A stretch of DNA of 64,000 bases from Candidatus Flexicrinis proximus (lineage in GTDB: Bacteria > Chloroflexota > Anaerolineae > Aggregatilineales > Phototrophicaceae), in NCBI GenBank assembly GCA_016712885.1, contig JADJQF010000004.1:639949-703948 (forward strand). Direction: 5' to 3'. The notes under the pieces are model-generated. The model was not told the origin of the DNA. It did not search any database and saw only the letters and a program-made list of their open reading frames with translations. Every line of letters starts with the position of its first letter. The stretch's first letter is position 1. The translations under genes were made by a program, and so were the position numbers. Below are positions 1 to 8,457 of the stretch, piece by piece.

Positions 1-262
1 GGCTGTAATCAAGGTCGAAGGCCGGTAATTTGCCGCGCTTGCCTTTGTGATGCCCGATCTGCACGCGGATTACCCCCGGCAGCGGGGAACTGAAGCGGGC
101 TGTGAACAGCGATCCTTCGAGGTAGCTCCAGCGCCCCTGAATCTGGTGGCTGAAGCCTGTGACCGTCAGTACTTCGCCTTCGGCCGCGGTCTCCGTCACC
201 GTAAGCGGATAGATCGCTTCCGTTCCGGGCAGCAGGCGCCAATGGCCTTCGTCGAATTTCAT
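1..262 (-). CDS. GH31 alpha-xylosidase-like glycosidase, N-terminal part (runs off the left edge)
   Basis: The reading frame begins MKFDEGHWRLLPGTEAIYPL and stays open to the window edge, giving 87 codons. The opening residues and the later segment GVIRVQIGHHKG match the N-terminal beta-sandwich of YicI-type alpha-xylosidases of glycoside hydrolase family 31, which release xylose from xyloglucan oligosaccharides. The catalytic domain lies outside the window. A GGAG ribosome site sits about five bases before the ATG. It is the distal gene of the Opp-type transporter cluster, so the enzyme probably acts on the imported oligosaccharide. The substrate is inferred from family and context only; an alpha-glucosidase of the same family is possible. 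Confidence 0.72.
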   Translation of the reverse strand, partial: MKFDEGHWRLLPGTEAIYPLTVTETAAEGEVLTVTGFSHQIQGRWSYLEGSLFTARFSSPLPGVIRVQIGHHKGKRGKLPAFDLDYS

Positions 263-393
263 AGTTGCTCCTTTGAGCCGGCAGCGTATCGAAGCTGGCT
301 CTTGGTTCTCGTCCGATTTCCCATAGAAGGCATTTCACTGTGAAATGGCTTCTCCGTGTACGACCGTATCCGCGTTTTTGCTGCACTTCTTCC

Positions 394-1438
394 TTACGTT
401 GTCAGTTCCGTTTCGGCGATCACGCCGCGTAACGCCAGCGATTCCGCGAAGTGGCAAGCGACTGCCCGGTCTGTTTCGTCGGCCATCCTGACCGTGGTCA
501 GCGCGGGCCGTTCGTTTGCGCACACCGGCTTCGCATACCGGCAGCGCGGGTGGAAATAACATCCGCCAGGCGGGTTGGCCGGGTCGGCGATTTCACCTTC
601 AAGCCTGATCCGACGCCCTTTATCGCGCAGCCGCGGATTGTGGATCGGCACTGCCGACAGCAGCGCTTCCGTATAAGGGTGCTTCGGTTTCGCATACAGC
701 GACGTCGCCTCTGCCGTTTCGGCCAGTTGGCCGACATACATCACGTTCACGCGGTCGCAAATGTGCCGCACGACGCTCAGATCATGCGCGATAAACAGGT
801 ATGTCAGTCCCAGTTCGTTCTGCAAATCCTTGAGCAGGTTCAGGATTTGTGCCCGGATCGACACATCCAGCGCCGAGATCGCCTCGTCGGCCACGATCAG
901 CCGCGGGTTGGTGGCCAGTGCCCGCGCGATGCCGATGCGCTGCCGTTCGCCGCCGCTGAACGCGTGTGGATAGCGTTTCATGTATTCCGGCCGCAGCCCG
1001 ACGCGCTGCAGCAGCGTTGCCACGCGGTCCTGCAGTTCGCTCCCCGCCGACAGCCCATTCACCGTCAGCACTTCGCTGACGATTTCGAAGACCGTCATGC
1101 GCGGGTTGAGCGACGCGTATGGGTCCTGGAAGATCATGCGGATTTCCTGCCGGTACGGCCGCAGCGCCTGCCGGTCCATCGTCGCCAGATCGACGGTCTT
1201 GCCGTCCTTCGTGTGGTAGAGAATCTGTCCGCCGGTCGGTGTAGACCCGTACGATGCAGCGCCCGAGCGTGGTCTTGCCGCAGCCGCTCTCGCCGACCAG
1301 CCCCAGCGTCTCCCCCCGCATGAGGGTGAAACTCACGTCGTCGACTGCCTTCACGGTACTCACGTCCCGCCCCAGCAGTCCGCGCTTGCGCGTGAACCAC
1401 ATCCGCAGATTCTTGACTTGGAGTAAGGGTTCGCTCAT
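394..1438 (-). CDS. Opp/Dpp-type ABC transporter ATPase, OppF-like, interrupted by a frameshift
   Basis: This is the second ATPase of an oligopeptide-type importer. The N-terminal frame holds Walker A (GESGCGKTT) and stops matching after IVRVYT. The downstream frame resumes with TGGQILYH and carries the Q-loop (MIFQDPYASL), signature (SGGERQRIGIA), Walker B (LIVADEAISALD) and the C-terminal oligopeptide-type domain with its Cys pairs. The switch lies near 1230-1240 and fits the loss of two bases in a ACC-CCG-ACC context. Without it the protein would be about 348 residues, normal for OppF. It overlaps the upstream oppD-like gene by four bases. A sequencing error and a real inactivating mutation cannot be told apart here. 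Confidence 0.8.
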
Positions 1439-2484
1439 GCTGTCCCCACGGGTACTTTCGCCGTAAACTGCGCGGCGTACTTTGCGTCATATATCAGACA
1501 CCGCGCCGCCTGGCCGTCGCCAACCGCAAACGACTCCGGCGTTACCACATCGCACAGCCCTTTGATCCGCTGCGCGCACCGCGTATGGAATACACACCCC
1601 CGTGGCCGGTTTAGCGCCGACGGCACGATTCCTTCGATCGGACGGAGTCGCGTCCGTACCGCGCCGATTGTCGGGATCGACGCCAGCAGCGCGCGTGTAT
1701 AAGGATGGGCCGGCGCGTTGAAGATCGTGTCGACATCGCCCGACTCGACCACTTTCCCCAGATACATCACCGCCACGTCGTCGGCAATCTCCGCCACCAC
1801 GCCCAGATCATGCGTGATGAACAGCAGCGCCATGCCGAAGTCCGCCTGCAGCTGCCGCATCAGGTCCAGAATCTGCGCCTGTGTTGTCACATCCAGCGCC
1901 GTGGTCGGCTCGTCCGCGATCAGCAGTTTAGGGTTGCACGACAGCGCCATCGCGATCATGCACCGCTGAAGCATGCCGCCGCTCATCCTGAACGGGAACT
2001 CGTTGATTCGCGTCTCCGGCTTCGGGATGCCCACCCGCCGCAGCAGTTCGACCGCGCGATTGTTCGCCTCGGCCTTCGACACGTCGTTATGCAGCCGTAT
2101 CGCCTCGACAATTTGGTTGCCGACGGTGTACATCGGGCTGAGCGAGGTCATCGGCTCCTGGAAAATCATCGCTATTTCCCCGCCGCGGATGCTCCGTATT
2201 GCCGCGCCGTTCGGTTTCAGCGCCGTGATCTCAATCGCCTCCCGCCCGCCGGTCTCCGCCGGCTTATGGTAGGTGATCGTCCCGCCGGCCACTTTGCCCG
2301 GATGGTGGACGATGCCCAGAATCGCCCGTGCCGCGACGCTCTTGCCGCTGCCGCTTTCCCCGACCACGCACAGCGTCTTCCCCCGTGCGATGTTGTACGT
2401 TACGCCGTCCACCGCCTTGACGACGCCCTCGCCGGTCGTGAAGTGGACCTTCAGATCGTTGACTTCCAGCAGCGCGTCACTCAT
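1435..2484 (-). CDS. Opp/Dpp-type ABC transporter ATPase, OppD-like
   Basis: The 349-residue protein is the first of two nucleotide-binding subunits that power an Opp-type importer at the inner face of the membrane. Walker A (GESGSGKS, about residues 41-48), the signature (MSGGMLQR), Walker B (LLIADEPTTALDV) and the H-loop are all present. The C-terminal segment with RGCVFHTRCAQRIKGLC is the domain typical of OppD/DppD, which binds an iron-sulfur cluster in some members. It lies between the oppC-like and oppF-like genes. The locus also holds a GH31 enzyme and a LacI regulator, so the cargo is probably an oligosaccharide and not a peptide. Confidence 0.9.
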   Translation of the reverse strand: MSDALLEVNDLKVHFTTGEGVVKAVDGVTYNIARGKTLCVVGESGSGKSVAARAILGIVHHPGKVAGGTITYHKPAETGGREAIEITALKPNGAAIRSIRGGEIAMIFQEPMTSLSPMYTVGNQIVEAIRLHNDVSKAEANNRAVELLRRVGIPKPETRINEFPFRMSGGMLQRCMIAMALSCNPKLLIADEPTTALDVTTQAQILDLMRQLQADFGMALLFITHDLGVVAEIADDVAVMYLGKVVESGDVDTIFNAPAHPYTRALLASIPTIGAVRTRLRPIEGIVPSALNRPRGCVFHTRCAQRIKGLCDVVTPESFAVGDGQAARCLIYDAKYAAQFTAKVPVGTA

Positions 2485-2569
2485 CGTATGCCTTTACCAT
2501 CTGATTCCCTCGTCCATTGTGGGCGAGAAGCCTGAGGTGGAGGATTTCGCTTCTCACGCTCGACTCCGC

Positions 2570-3760
2570 TCACGCATGATACGGGTCGGCGGCGTCGCGC
2601 AGGCCGTCACCCAGGAAATTGAACGAAAGCACGGTAATCACCACCGCCAGCCCTGGCAGCAGCAGCCACGGGGTATTGGCGATCGCCGCGATGTCCATCG
2701 ACTCATGTAGCATCACGCCCCAGCTCACCACCGGCTGTCGCAGCCCCAACCCGAGGAAGCTCAACGCCGTCTCGCCCAGGATCATACCGGGGATCGCCAG
2801 TGTGGCCGACGCGATGACGTGGCTCATAAACGACGGCAGCATGTGGCGCATGATGATGCGCCGCCGCGGCACGCCGTCCAGCTCCGCCGCCACCACGAAA
2901 TCCTCCTCGCGCAGCGATAGGAACTTGCCGCGCACCACGCGTGCCATCCCCGTCCAGCCCAGCAGCGACAGAATCACCGTGATGCCGAAATATACCCAGA
3001 TTGGATCCCAGCGCGGCGGGACAGCCGTCGCCAGTGCCATCCACAGCGGAATATCCGGGATCGACCTCAGCACTTCGATGATGCGCTGGATCAGGTTGTC
3101 CACCCATCCGCCCACCAGTCCCGATAGTCCGCCGAGGAATATGCCCAGCACCAGGCTCAGGAACACGCCGACCAGCCCGACCGACAGCGAGACCTGCGAG
3201 CCGTAGATCAGCCGGGTCAGCATATCCCGCCCGACATCGTCTGCTCCGAACGGGTAAAAGGCGTCGCCCTTGTTGATCGGCCCGAAGAAATGCACGTCCC
3301 ACTCGATGTACAGCTTATTGAGAATCGGGATGGGCAGCCCGTGCAGGCCGATCTTGTACGGCTCGCCCCGCACCAGGAACGCCAGCGGGATTTTGTCTTC
3401 GAAATTAACGGCGAACGTCCGCCGGTAGGTCAGCGGGTCGGTTTCGAGCTTGTAGCCGTACACAAACGGCCCGAACGTCCCGTTGTCGACCCACTGAATC
3501 GTCTGCGGCGGCGCGGCCACATACCCGCTTTTGAATTTGTCGGTCAGCGAAGGCGCGAAAAATCCGGCGAACACCGCTACGGTATACATGACGAGGATAA
3601 TCACCAGACTGACCATCGCCAGCTTGTGCCGCTTGAACTTCCACCACATCAGCCGCCACTGCGAGGCGATCACAATGCGCGGTTCGCCCTCTTGCTCGAC
3701 TGGCGGCAGTGTCCCTGCAAGTACTGCGCTGTCAGTAGGTTCCATCATTTCTTCCGCCAT
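2570..3760 (-). CDS. Opp-type ABC transporter permease, OppC-like
   Basis: The 396-residue membrane protein has an N-terminal cytoplasmic stretch, a first membrane segment (LAMVSLVIILVMYTVAVFAG), a large external insertion of about 120 residues, and a C-terminal permease domain with about five membrane segments. The coupling-helix EAA-type region around AAELDGVPRRRIIMRHMLP contacts the ATPases. The start GADDVGRDMLTRLIYG of the permease domain is characteristic of the OppC/DppC family. The insertion makes it longer than E. coli OppC (about 300 residues) and resembles permeases paired with large family 5 binding proteins. It is cotranscribed with the gene upstream of it. Confidence 0.9.
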   Translation of the reverse strand: MAEEMMEPTDSAVLAGTLPPVEQEGEPRIVIASQWRLMWWKFKRHKLAMVSLVIILVMYTVAVFAGFFAPSLTDKFKSGYVAAPPQTIQWVDNGTFGPFVYGYKLETDPLTYRRTFAVNFEDKIPLAFLVRGEPYKIGLHGLPIPILNKLYIEWDVHFFGPINKGDAFYPFGADDVGRDMLTRLIYGSQVSLSVGLVGVFLSLVLGIFLGGLSGLVGGWVDNLIQRIIEVLRSIPDIPLWMALATAVPPRWDPIWVYFGITVILSLLGWTGMARVVRGKFLSLREEDFVVAAELDGVPRRRIIMRHMLPSFMSHVIASATLAIPGMILGETALSFLGLGLRQPVVSWGVMLHESMDIAAIANTPWLLLPGLAVVITVLSFNFLGDGLRDAADPYHA

Positions 3761-3821
3761 CTTCGTGCATCTCTGTGGTCGTTAGCGTCGGTTGGATAAG
3801 GCTGATGCTCTGGATGTTCGC

Positions 3822-4814
3822 TCAACTGAGCCGGATGCGTGGGTCGAGCCACGCCAGCAGAATGTCCGAAATCAGCGTGCCGATGATCGTCATCAGGCTC
3901 AGCAGCATCAGGAATCCCGCCGCGAGGAACATATCCTCCTGCAACAGCGAGTTCAGCAGGATCGGGCCGCTGGTCGGTAAGTTCAATACAATCGACACCA
4001 GCGCTTCCCCCGCAATCAGCCCCGGCAGCACCCATGAGATGCTGCTCACGAACGGGTTCATCGCCTGTCGCAGCGGATACTTGATCAGCAGCTTCCACTC
4101 CGGCATGCCCTTGGCGCGCGCCGTCTCGACATACGGCTTATGCAGTTCGTCCAGCAGGTTTGCCCGCATCACGCGGATCAGCCCCGCCGTCCCCCCGATG
4201 CCGATGATGATCATCGGAATCCATAAGTGCCGCATCAGGTCGAAGACTTTCTCAATCGTCCACGGTGCGTTCTCGAACTCGCGTGAGAACAGCCCTGTCA
4301 GGCTCGCCCCGCCGTACTTGAACGAGAGGAACAGCAGCACCAGCGCCACCAGGAACCCCGGCGTCGCCAGCCCCAGGAACCCGATGAAGCTGAAAAAATA
4401 ATCAGCCAGGCTGTATTGGCGTACCGCCGAAAGCACGCCAATCGGCAGCGCCACCATCCAGGTGAACACGAACGCCGAGATCGACACCACCAGCGTCATC
4501 CCCATTCGGTCGCCGATCATCTTTTCGGAAGGCTCGTTATACTGGAACGAATAGCCGAAGTCGCCCTTCAGCAGGATGTTCCCCATCCACTTGGCGTACT
4601 GCACGTAGACGGGCTGGTTCAGTCCGTAACGGTCACGCATCGCCTGCTCGAACTGCGGCGACCACGTCGATGAGCCGGACTGGTTGCGCATGCTCTCGAT
4701 CATATTCGTCACATAATCGCCTTCGGGAAGCTGGATCGTCGCAAAAACCAGCAGCGATATGATAAACATGGTCGGCACGACATATAGCAGTCGCTTCAAG
4801 ACGTATTTCAACAT
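3822..4814 (-). CDS. Opp-type ABC transporter permease, OppB-like
   Basis: The 330-residue inner-membrane permease starts MLKYVLKRLLYVVPTMFIIS, the usual OppB/DppB opening helix, and has about six membrane segments. The coupling region ETARAKGMPEWKLLIKYPLR is the conserved EAA loop. The ATG at 4814 is chosen because a GGGGA site precedes it; an in-frame ATG six codons upstream would swallow that site. With the OppC-like subunit it forms the transmembrane pore for the substrate delivered by the family 5 binding protein encoded just upstream. Confidence 0.9.
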   Translation of the reverse strand: MLKYVLKRLLYVVPTMFIISLLVFATIQLPEGDYVTNMIESMRNQSGSSTWSPQFEQAMRDRYGLNQPVYVQYAKWMGNILLKGDFGYSFQYNEPSEKMIGDRMGMTLVVSISAFVFTWMVALPIGVLSAVRQYSLADYFFSFIGFLGLATPGFLVALVLLFLSFKYGGASLTGLFSREFENAPWTIEKVFDLMRHLWIPMIIIGIGGTAGLIRVMRANLLDELHKPYVETARAKGMPEWKLLIKYPLRQAMNPFVSSISWVLPGLIAGEALVSIVLNLPTSGPILLNSLLQEDMFLAAGFLMLLSLMTIIGTLISDILLAWLDPRIRLS

Positions 4815-4984
4815 AAGAAAGTCCCCGTGCAATAAGATTTTGTGGAATTGTGTAACCCGCGGGTGCTGCCAGACTTGGCTGCCGCACGTCCCGTTTCGGC
4901 TTCAGCCGGATTGTAACGCGTCCATCTGGTCAACAGGGCAGAGGGGAGAAGAAATCCCCTCTGCCTGCTCTGTCTCTTAGGTGC

Positions 4985-6931
4985 TTACTCTGCCTTGAAG
5001 AACCACTGCTCCGGGAAGGCGATGGCCGGCCCACCCATGTTCCAACCGCTGACCCAGGCTTCCGGCACGTTGCCCAACTGGGCATTCAACGGACGGTAAG
5101 CGTCGGTCGCGCTGCTGATGCCGATGACCCAGAACTGGTCAGCCGCAAATTGCAGGACTTCCTTCATCAGGCTAATGCGCTCTTCCGAGGTCGGCGCCTG
5201 CAGCACGCTCTGATACTTGGCGATGTGGTCCTGAATTTCCTGCGGCGGTACGACGCCAGCCGGATTGTTCGGTTCCAGCCACGAGATCGCCCAGGCGTTG
5301 GCATAGATGCCCTGACCATGGATCGGGACGAAATAGCGCGGGTCGGTGATTGCGGTGATGCCATAACCGCCTTCGCCCGTGAAGATCGTTGCTTCCATGC
5401 TGTTATCGTTGCGGCGTTCCGTCCATACGGTGTTGTCCACTACGTCGACGATCAGGTCGACGCCGACCGCTGCGTAATAGCCCTTCAGCAGTTCGGCCAC
5501 GTCCGCGAAGCGCAGACCGTAGTCGCCGCTCTGTACGGTCATCACGACCGACAGTTTTTCACCAGTGGCCGGGTTGATGCGCCAGCCATCCGCGTCCTTG
5601 TCCGGCAGAACCTTGTCAAGGGCTTCGTTCGCCAGGTCCACGTTGTATTCCAGGTACTGCGTGCTCAACTGCTCGTTGTACAGCGGCGATGCCTCGACCG
5701 GCGAAACCTGCCGCGGCGTGCCCTGGCCAAAGTACACCGTGTCGATCACTTCCTGCCGGTTGATCGCGTGCGACATGCCGATGCGGAAGTCCTTCTGTGC
5801 GAAAACTTCGCCCAGCGCCGGGTGGGTAATATTGAAGTGGATGCTGACCTGACCGCCGCCTTCGCTCAGGTTGCGGTAGACCTTCAGCCCCGACTGCGCT
5901 TCGTTGTCGAAGAACAGCGAGCGCTGTTCGTTGGTGGTGTTCGCCATCGTGTCGAATCCGCCGTCCAGCACGTCTACCAGCATCGTCTGGTCGTCCTGGT
6001 ACAGCGTGCCGACGATCCGGTCGATGTAAGGCAGCTGGTTGCCCGCCGTGTCAACCCAGTAGTAATACGGGTTGCGTTCCGCAACGAACTGCGTGCCGGT
6101 ACCCAACGCTTCCGTATAAATCCACGGGTGCATGGTGGGATAAGCCAGGTCGCGGCTGATGACCGACTGGTCAGTGCCGGGGCCGACGGCCGAGTGCGAC
6201 TGGAACAGCGATACCCAGTCTTCCGCGCCCTCGGTCTCCGCGATCAGCGCGTCGATGCCGTCGGGGTTGTAATCGATATGGAACTGCTGCAGGTAATGCT
6301 TCGGCGCCGTGACCAATTCCCAGCCGGGCCAGCCGCACATATTCAGCAGAAACATGCCGTATGGCACGTCGAACTTGATCACGAATGTCAGCTCGTCGAT
6401 CTTCTCGAACACCGGCGGGGTGCCGCTCGGCGTCAGCCAGCCGTTCGGGAACTGGCCGCCGTTCAGCTCTTCGTTGCCCATGATGTCTTCAATCGCGAAC
6501 TGGACATCGTCCGCGGTGAAAGGTACGCCGTCGGACCATTTGACGCCTTCACGCAGGTGGAACGTGTAGGTGGTCGCGTCCTCGCTCACATCCACGCTCT
6601 CGGCAATGTTCGGGCGCCAGTCCGAGTACGTCTCGTCCCAGGTGACCAGACCCTTCCAGAAGGTGAAGAAGACCATCTGCGCGGCCCAGAACGAATCGCC
6701 CACGAACGGATCTTTGAAGTCGCCGCCGTAGGTGCCAATTTCCGACCAGGGCAGGTCGATGACGCGTGGGTTGGCTGGAAGCCGTTCCGCGACCGGGGGC
6801 AGTGTTCCCGCCGCCACACGCTCTGCGAGCATCGGCGACTCACTGAACTGCATTTCCTGGGCGGCAAGGCTGCCGGACAACAAGCTGATGACTAAAGCGA
6901 TAGCGATCCAAAACGCACTGCGGTGTTTCAT
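4985..6931 (-). CDS. Extracellular solute-binding protein, family 5
   Basis: The 648-residue protein starts with a Sec signal peptide (MKHRSAFWIAIALVISLLSG, cleavage near LAAQE) and has no lipobox cysteine, so anchoring as a lipoprotein is not indicated. The mature part shows family 5 features: WKGLVTWDETYSDWRPNIAE, then a YTFHLREGVKWSDGVPFTADD block. It is longer than peptide-binding OppA (about 540) and similar in size to family 5 proteins known in Thermotoga to bind xylo- and gluco-oligosaccharides. An AGGAGG-like site precedes the start. It is the first gene of the transporter operon and sits behind the operator-bearing promoter at 7004-7050. Confidence 0.88.
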   Translation of the reverse strand: MKHRSAFWIAIALVISLLSGSLAAQEMQFSESPMLAERVAAGTLPPVAERLPANPRVIDLPWSEIGTYGGDFKDPFVGDSFWAAQMVFFTFWKGLVTWDETYSDWRPNIAESVDVSEDATTYTFHLREGVKWSDGVPFTADDVQFAIEDIMGNEELNGGQFPNGWLTPSGTPPVFEKIDELTFVIKFDVPYGMFLLNMCGWPGWELVTAPKHYLQQFHIDYNPDGIDALIAETEGAEDWVSLFQSHSAVGPGTDQSVISRDLAYPTMHPWIYTEALGTGTQFVAERNPYYYWVDTAGNQLPYIDRIVGTLYQDDQTMLVDVLDGGFDTMANTTNEQRSLFFDNEAQSGLKVYRNLSEGGGQVSIHFNITHPALGEVFAQKDFRIGMSHAINRQEVIDTVYFGQGTPRQVSPVEASPLYNEQLSTQYLEYNVDLANEALDKVLPDKDADGWRINPATGEKLSVVMTVQSGDYGLRFADVAELLKGYYAAVGVDLIVDVVDNTVWTERRNDNSMEATIFTGEGGYGITAITDPRYFVPIHGQGIYANAWAISWLEPNNPAGVVPPQEIQDHIAKYQSVLQAPTSEERISLMKEVLQFAADQFWVIGISSATDAYRPLNAQLGNVPEAWVSGWNMGGPAIAFPEQWFFKAE

Positions 6932-7003
6932 ATACCTGACCTCCTGTAAAACCTAATTTGACCCCGTGTCGACCAATCAGCAGTCCTTGAATGTATCGCT
7001 GAT

Positions 7004-7017
7004 TGTGAACAGTCACA
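7004..7017. promoter_or_regulatory. Lac-type operator 1 (TGTGA-N4-TCACA)
   Basis: TGTGAACAGTCACA is a perfect 5+5 palindrome with a four-base centre, the geometry of the symmetric lac operator (TGTGA-GCGC-TCACA). It overlaps the predicted start of transcription of the transporter operon, as lacO1 does. Confidence 0.65.
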
Positions 7018-7020
7018 TGA

Positions 7021-7050
7021 TATATACTATGCGATCTGGCAAAATTGCAA
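7021..7050 (-). promoter_or_regulatory. Promoter of the transporter operon
   Basis: On the minus strand TTGCAA (7045-7050) and TATATA (7021-7026) are separated by 18 bases. The predicted transcription start is near 7014, inside the first lac-like operator. Confidence 0.55.
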
Positions 7051-7089
7051 CAAATTGCCTGGACTTTTTTCGGTCATTTTGATTCTTCC

Positions 7090-7103
7090 TGTGACAATTC
7101 ACA
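7090..7103. promoter_or_regulatory. Lac-type operator 2 (TGTGA-N4-TCACA)
   Basis: TGTGACAATTCACA has the same perfect arms and spacing as operator 1. Its centre is 86 bases from that of operator 1, between the two divergent genes. Confidence 0.65.
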
Positions 7104-7144
7104 CTCTGTTGTCTTTTTTTTGGCGCCGCATATGCTTGTATTCC

Positions 7145-7158
7145 AGTGAAAAGTCACA
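7145..7158. promoter_or_regulatory. Lac-type operator 3 (one mismatch)
   Basis: AGTGAAAAGTCACA keeps the GTGA-N4-TCAC core with one outer mismatch. It lies 42 bases before the regulator's start codon, which suits autoregulation. Confidence 0.55.
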
Positions 7159-7199
7159 TATAGTTGCACATTATTTACTGCTTCCTGTTGTCAGTTGCC

Positions 7200-8198
7200 A
7201 TGATCAAATCCAAACGCCCTACATTACGTGATGTCGCCCGCCAGGCTGAGGTCTCCTACCAGACCGTTTCGCGCGTCATCAACAACAACGAACACGTCTC
7301 GGCCGAGACACGCGCCCGCGTCGAGAAGGCCATTCGCTCCCTCGGCTTCAAACCCAACCGCGCCGCGCAGATCCTCCAGACCGAGCGCTCGCATACCATC
7401 GAAGTCATCCTTTTCAACAGTGGCTTCAACCTGTTCCTCTATGAGATGGCCCGCTCCTCGCAGCGCCTCGGCTACCATTTCGTCATCTCGGCCATCACCG
7501 AGAAGGAATTCGCCAGCACCCTCGAAAGTGCGGCATCGCGCTTCATTGACGGCCTGATCATCCTCCCCGAAGCCCCACTCTCCGAAGACTTCGATACCAT
7601 CATGCGCCTGACCGATGGCATCCCCTTCGTTCAGATTGGCGCCAAACTGGGAGCGTCTGTCCCCTCGGTCATCTACAACCAGGCCGAAGGCGCCCGTCTC
7701 GCAACCCAACACCTGATCGACCTCGGCCACCGCAACATCGCCGAAATCAGCGGCCCCTTCCGCAACTATGACGGCTACGATCGCCACGTCAGTTGGCTCT
7801 CAACCCTCCGCGACAATGCCCTGACTCCCGGCCCCAGCGTCGAAGGGGAGTTCTCCATAGAATCCGGCTACCGTGGCATGCAGCAGCTCCTCGACAGCGG
7901 AGCGCTATTCACAGCGGTCTTTATCGGCAATGACTCGATGGCCATCGGGGCGATCTCCGCCTTGCGCCAGCGCGGTCTGTACGTCCCCGACGACATCTCC
8001 ATCGTCGGCTTCGATGATGTGCCGGAAGCCGCACACTTTGTCCCGGCTCTCACCACCGTCCGCCAGGATTTTCAGCTCATCGGCCGCCTGGCTGTCGAGT
8101 ACATCGCCAGTATGGTAGAGACTCACGACACGCCCGTCCACCAGCGCGTGCTCCAGCCTTCGCTCATTGTCCGCGACAGTACCCGCGCCCTCAAGTAA
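7200..8198 (+). CDS. LacI-family transcriptional regulator of the transporter/GH31 locus
   Basis: The 332-residue repressor starts MIKSKRPTLRDVARQAEVSY. Its helix-turn-helix contains VSYQTVSRV, identical to the recognition helix of E. coli LacI, including the specificity residues Tyr and Gln (positions 20, 21) and Arg (25). The hinge is followed by a periplasmic-binding-like effector domain (FNLFLYEMARSS, GLIILPEAP, TAVFIGNDSMAIGA, SIVGFDDVPEA). It ends about where the core domain ends, without the LacI tetramerisation helix, so a dimer is expected. The upstream in-frame ATG at 7164 lies in the operator region and is rejected. The effector is probably a sugar from the GH31 reaction (inference). 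Confidence 0.92.
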   Translation: MIKSKRPTLRDVARQAEVSYQTVSRVINNNEHVSAETRARVEKAIRSLGFKPNRAAQILQTERSHTIEVILFNSGFNLFLYEMARSSQRLGYHFVISAITEKEFASTLESAASRFIDGLIILPEAPLSEDFDTIMRLTDGIPFVQIGAKLGASVPSVIYNQAEGARLATQHLIDLGHRNIAEISGPFRNYDGYDRHVSWLSTLRDNALTPGPSVEGEFSIESGYRGMQQLLDSGALFTAVFIGNDSMAIGAISALRQRGLYVPDDISIVGFDDVPEAAHFVPALTTVRQDFQLIGRLAVEYIASMVETHDTPVHQRVLQPSLIVRDSTRALK

Positions 8199-8457
8199 CT
8201 CTCCTGGACCAGGCTCGGCCGATCAGCCCATAGCGCAGCGCGACTTGAAGCGCGATGACTCGGTTACTTGAGACGATATCGGCGGGCTGATCACTTTTCG
8301 CGCCGTGCGAGTGGCAACCCACTGCCGGCGTCAACGTGAACCTCTCTCGGTCGCCGGCAGCGGCTGCACCTGGGTCTCGACGATGTCAGTCCTGCTCGCC
8401 GCGCTGATCGAGTCACTGTTGCTCATTCTAAACGGGACTAGACCAGTATTTGCTTGC

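Noticed and set aside
326..351. Hairpin AAGGCATTTCAC/GTGAAATGGCTT as a fourth operator
   Set aside because: Half-sites point the opposite way (TCAC-N1-GTGA) from the three lac-like operators. It is more likely a small intergenic hairpin between the OppF-like and GH31 genes.
5150..6895. 581-codon open frame on the plus strand
   Set aside because: It runs antisense to the solute-binding protein gene and reflects GC-rich codon use. It lacks a ribosome site and family features. Similar long antisense frames over metY, nurA, dnaX and the decarboxylase were rejected for the same reason.
7004..7158. CRP/FNR-type sites
   Set aside because: The arms TGTGA/TCACA resemble CRP half-sites, but the spacer is four bases instead of six and the adjacent regulator has the LacI recognition helix.
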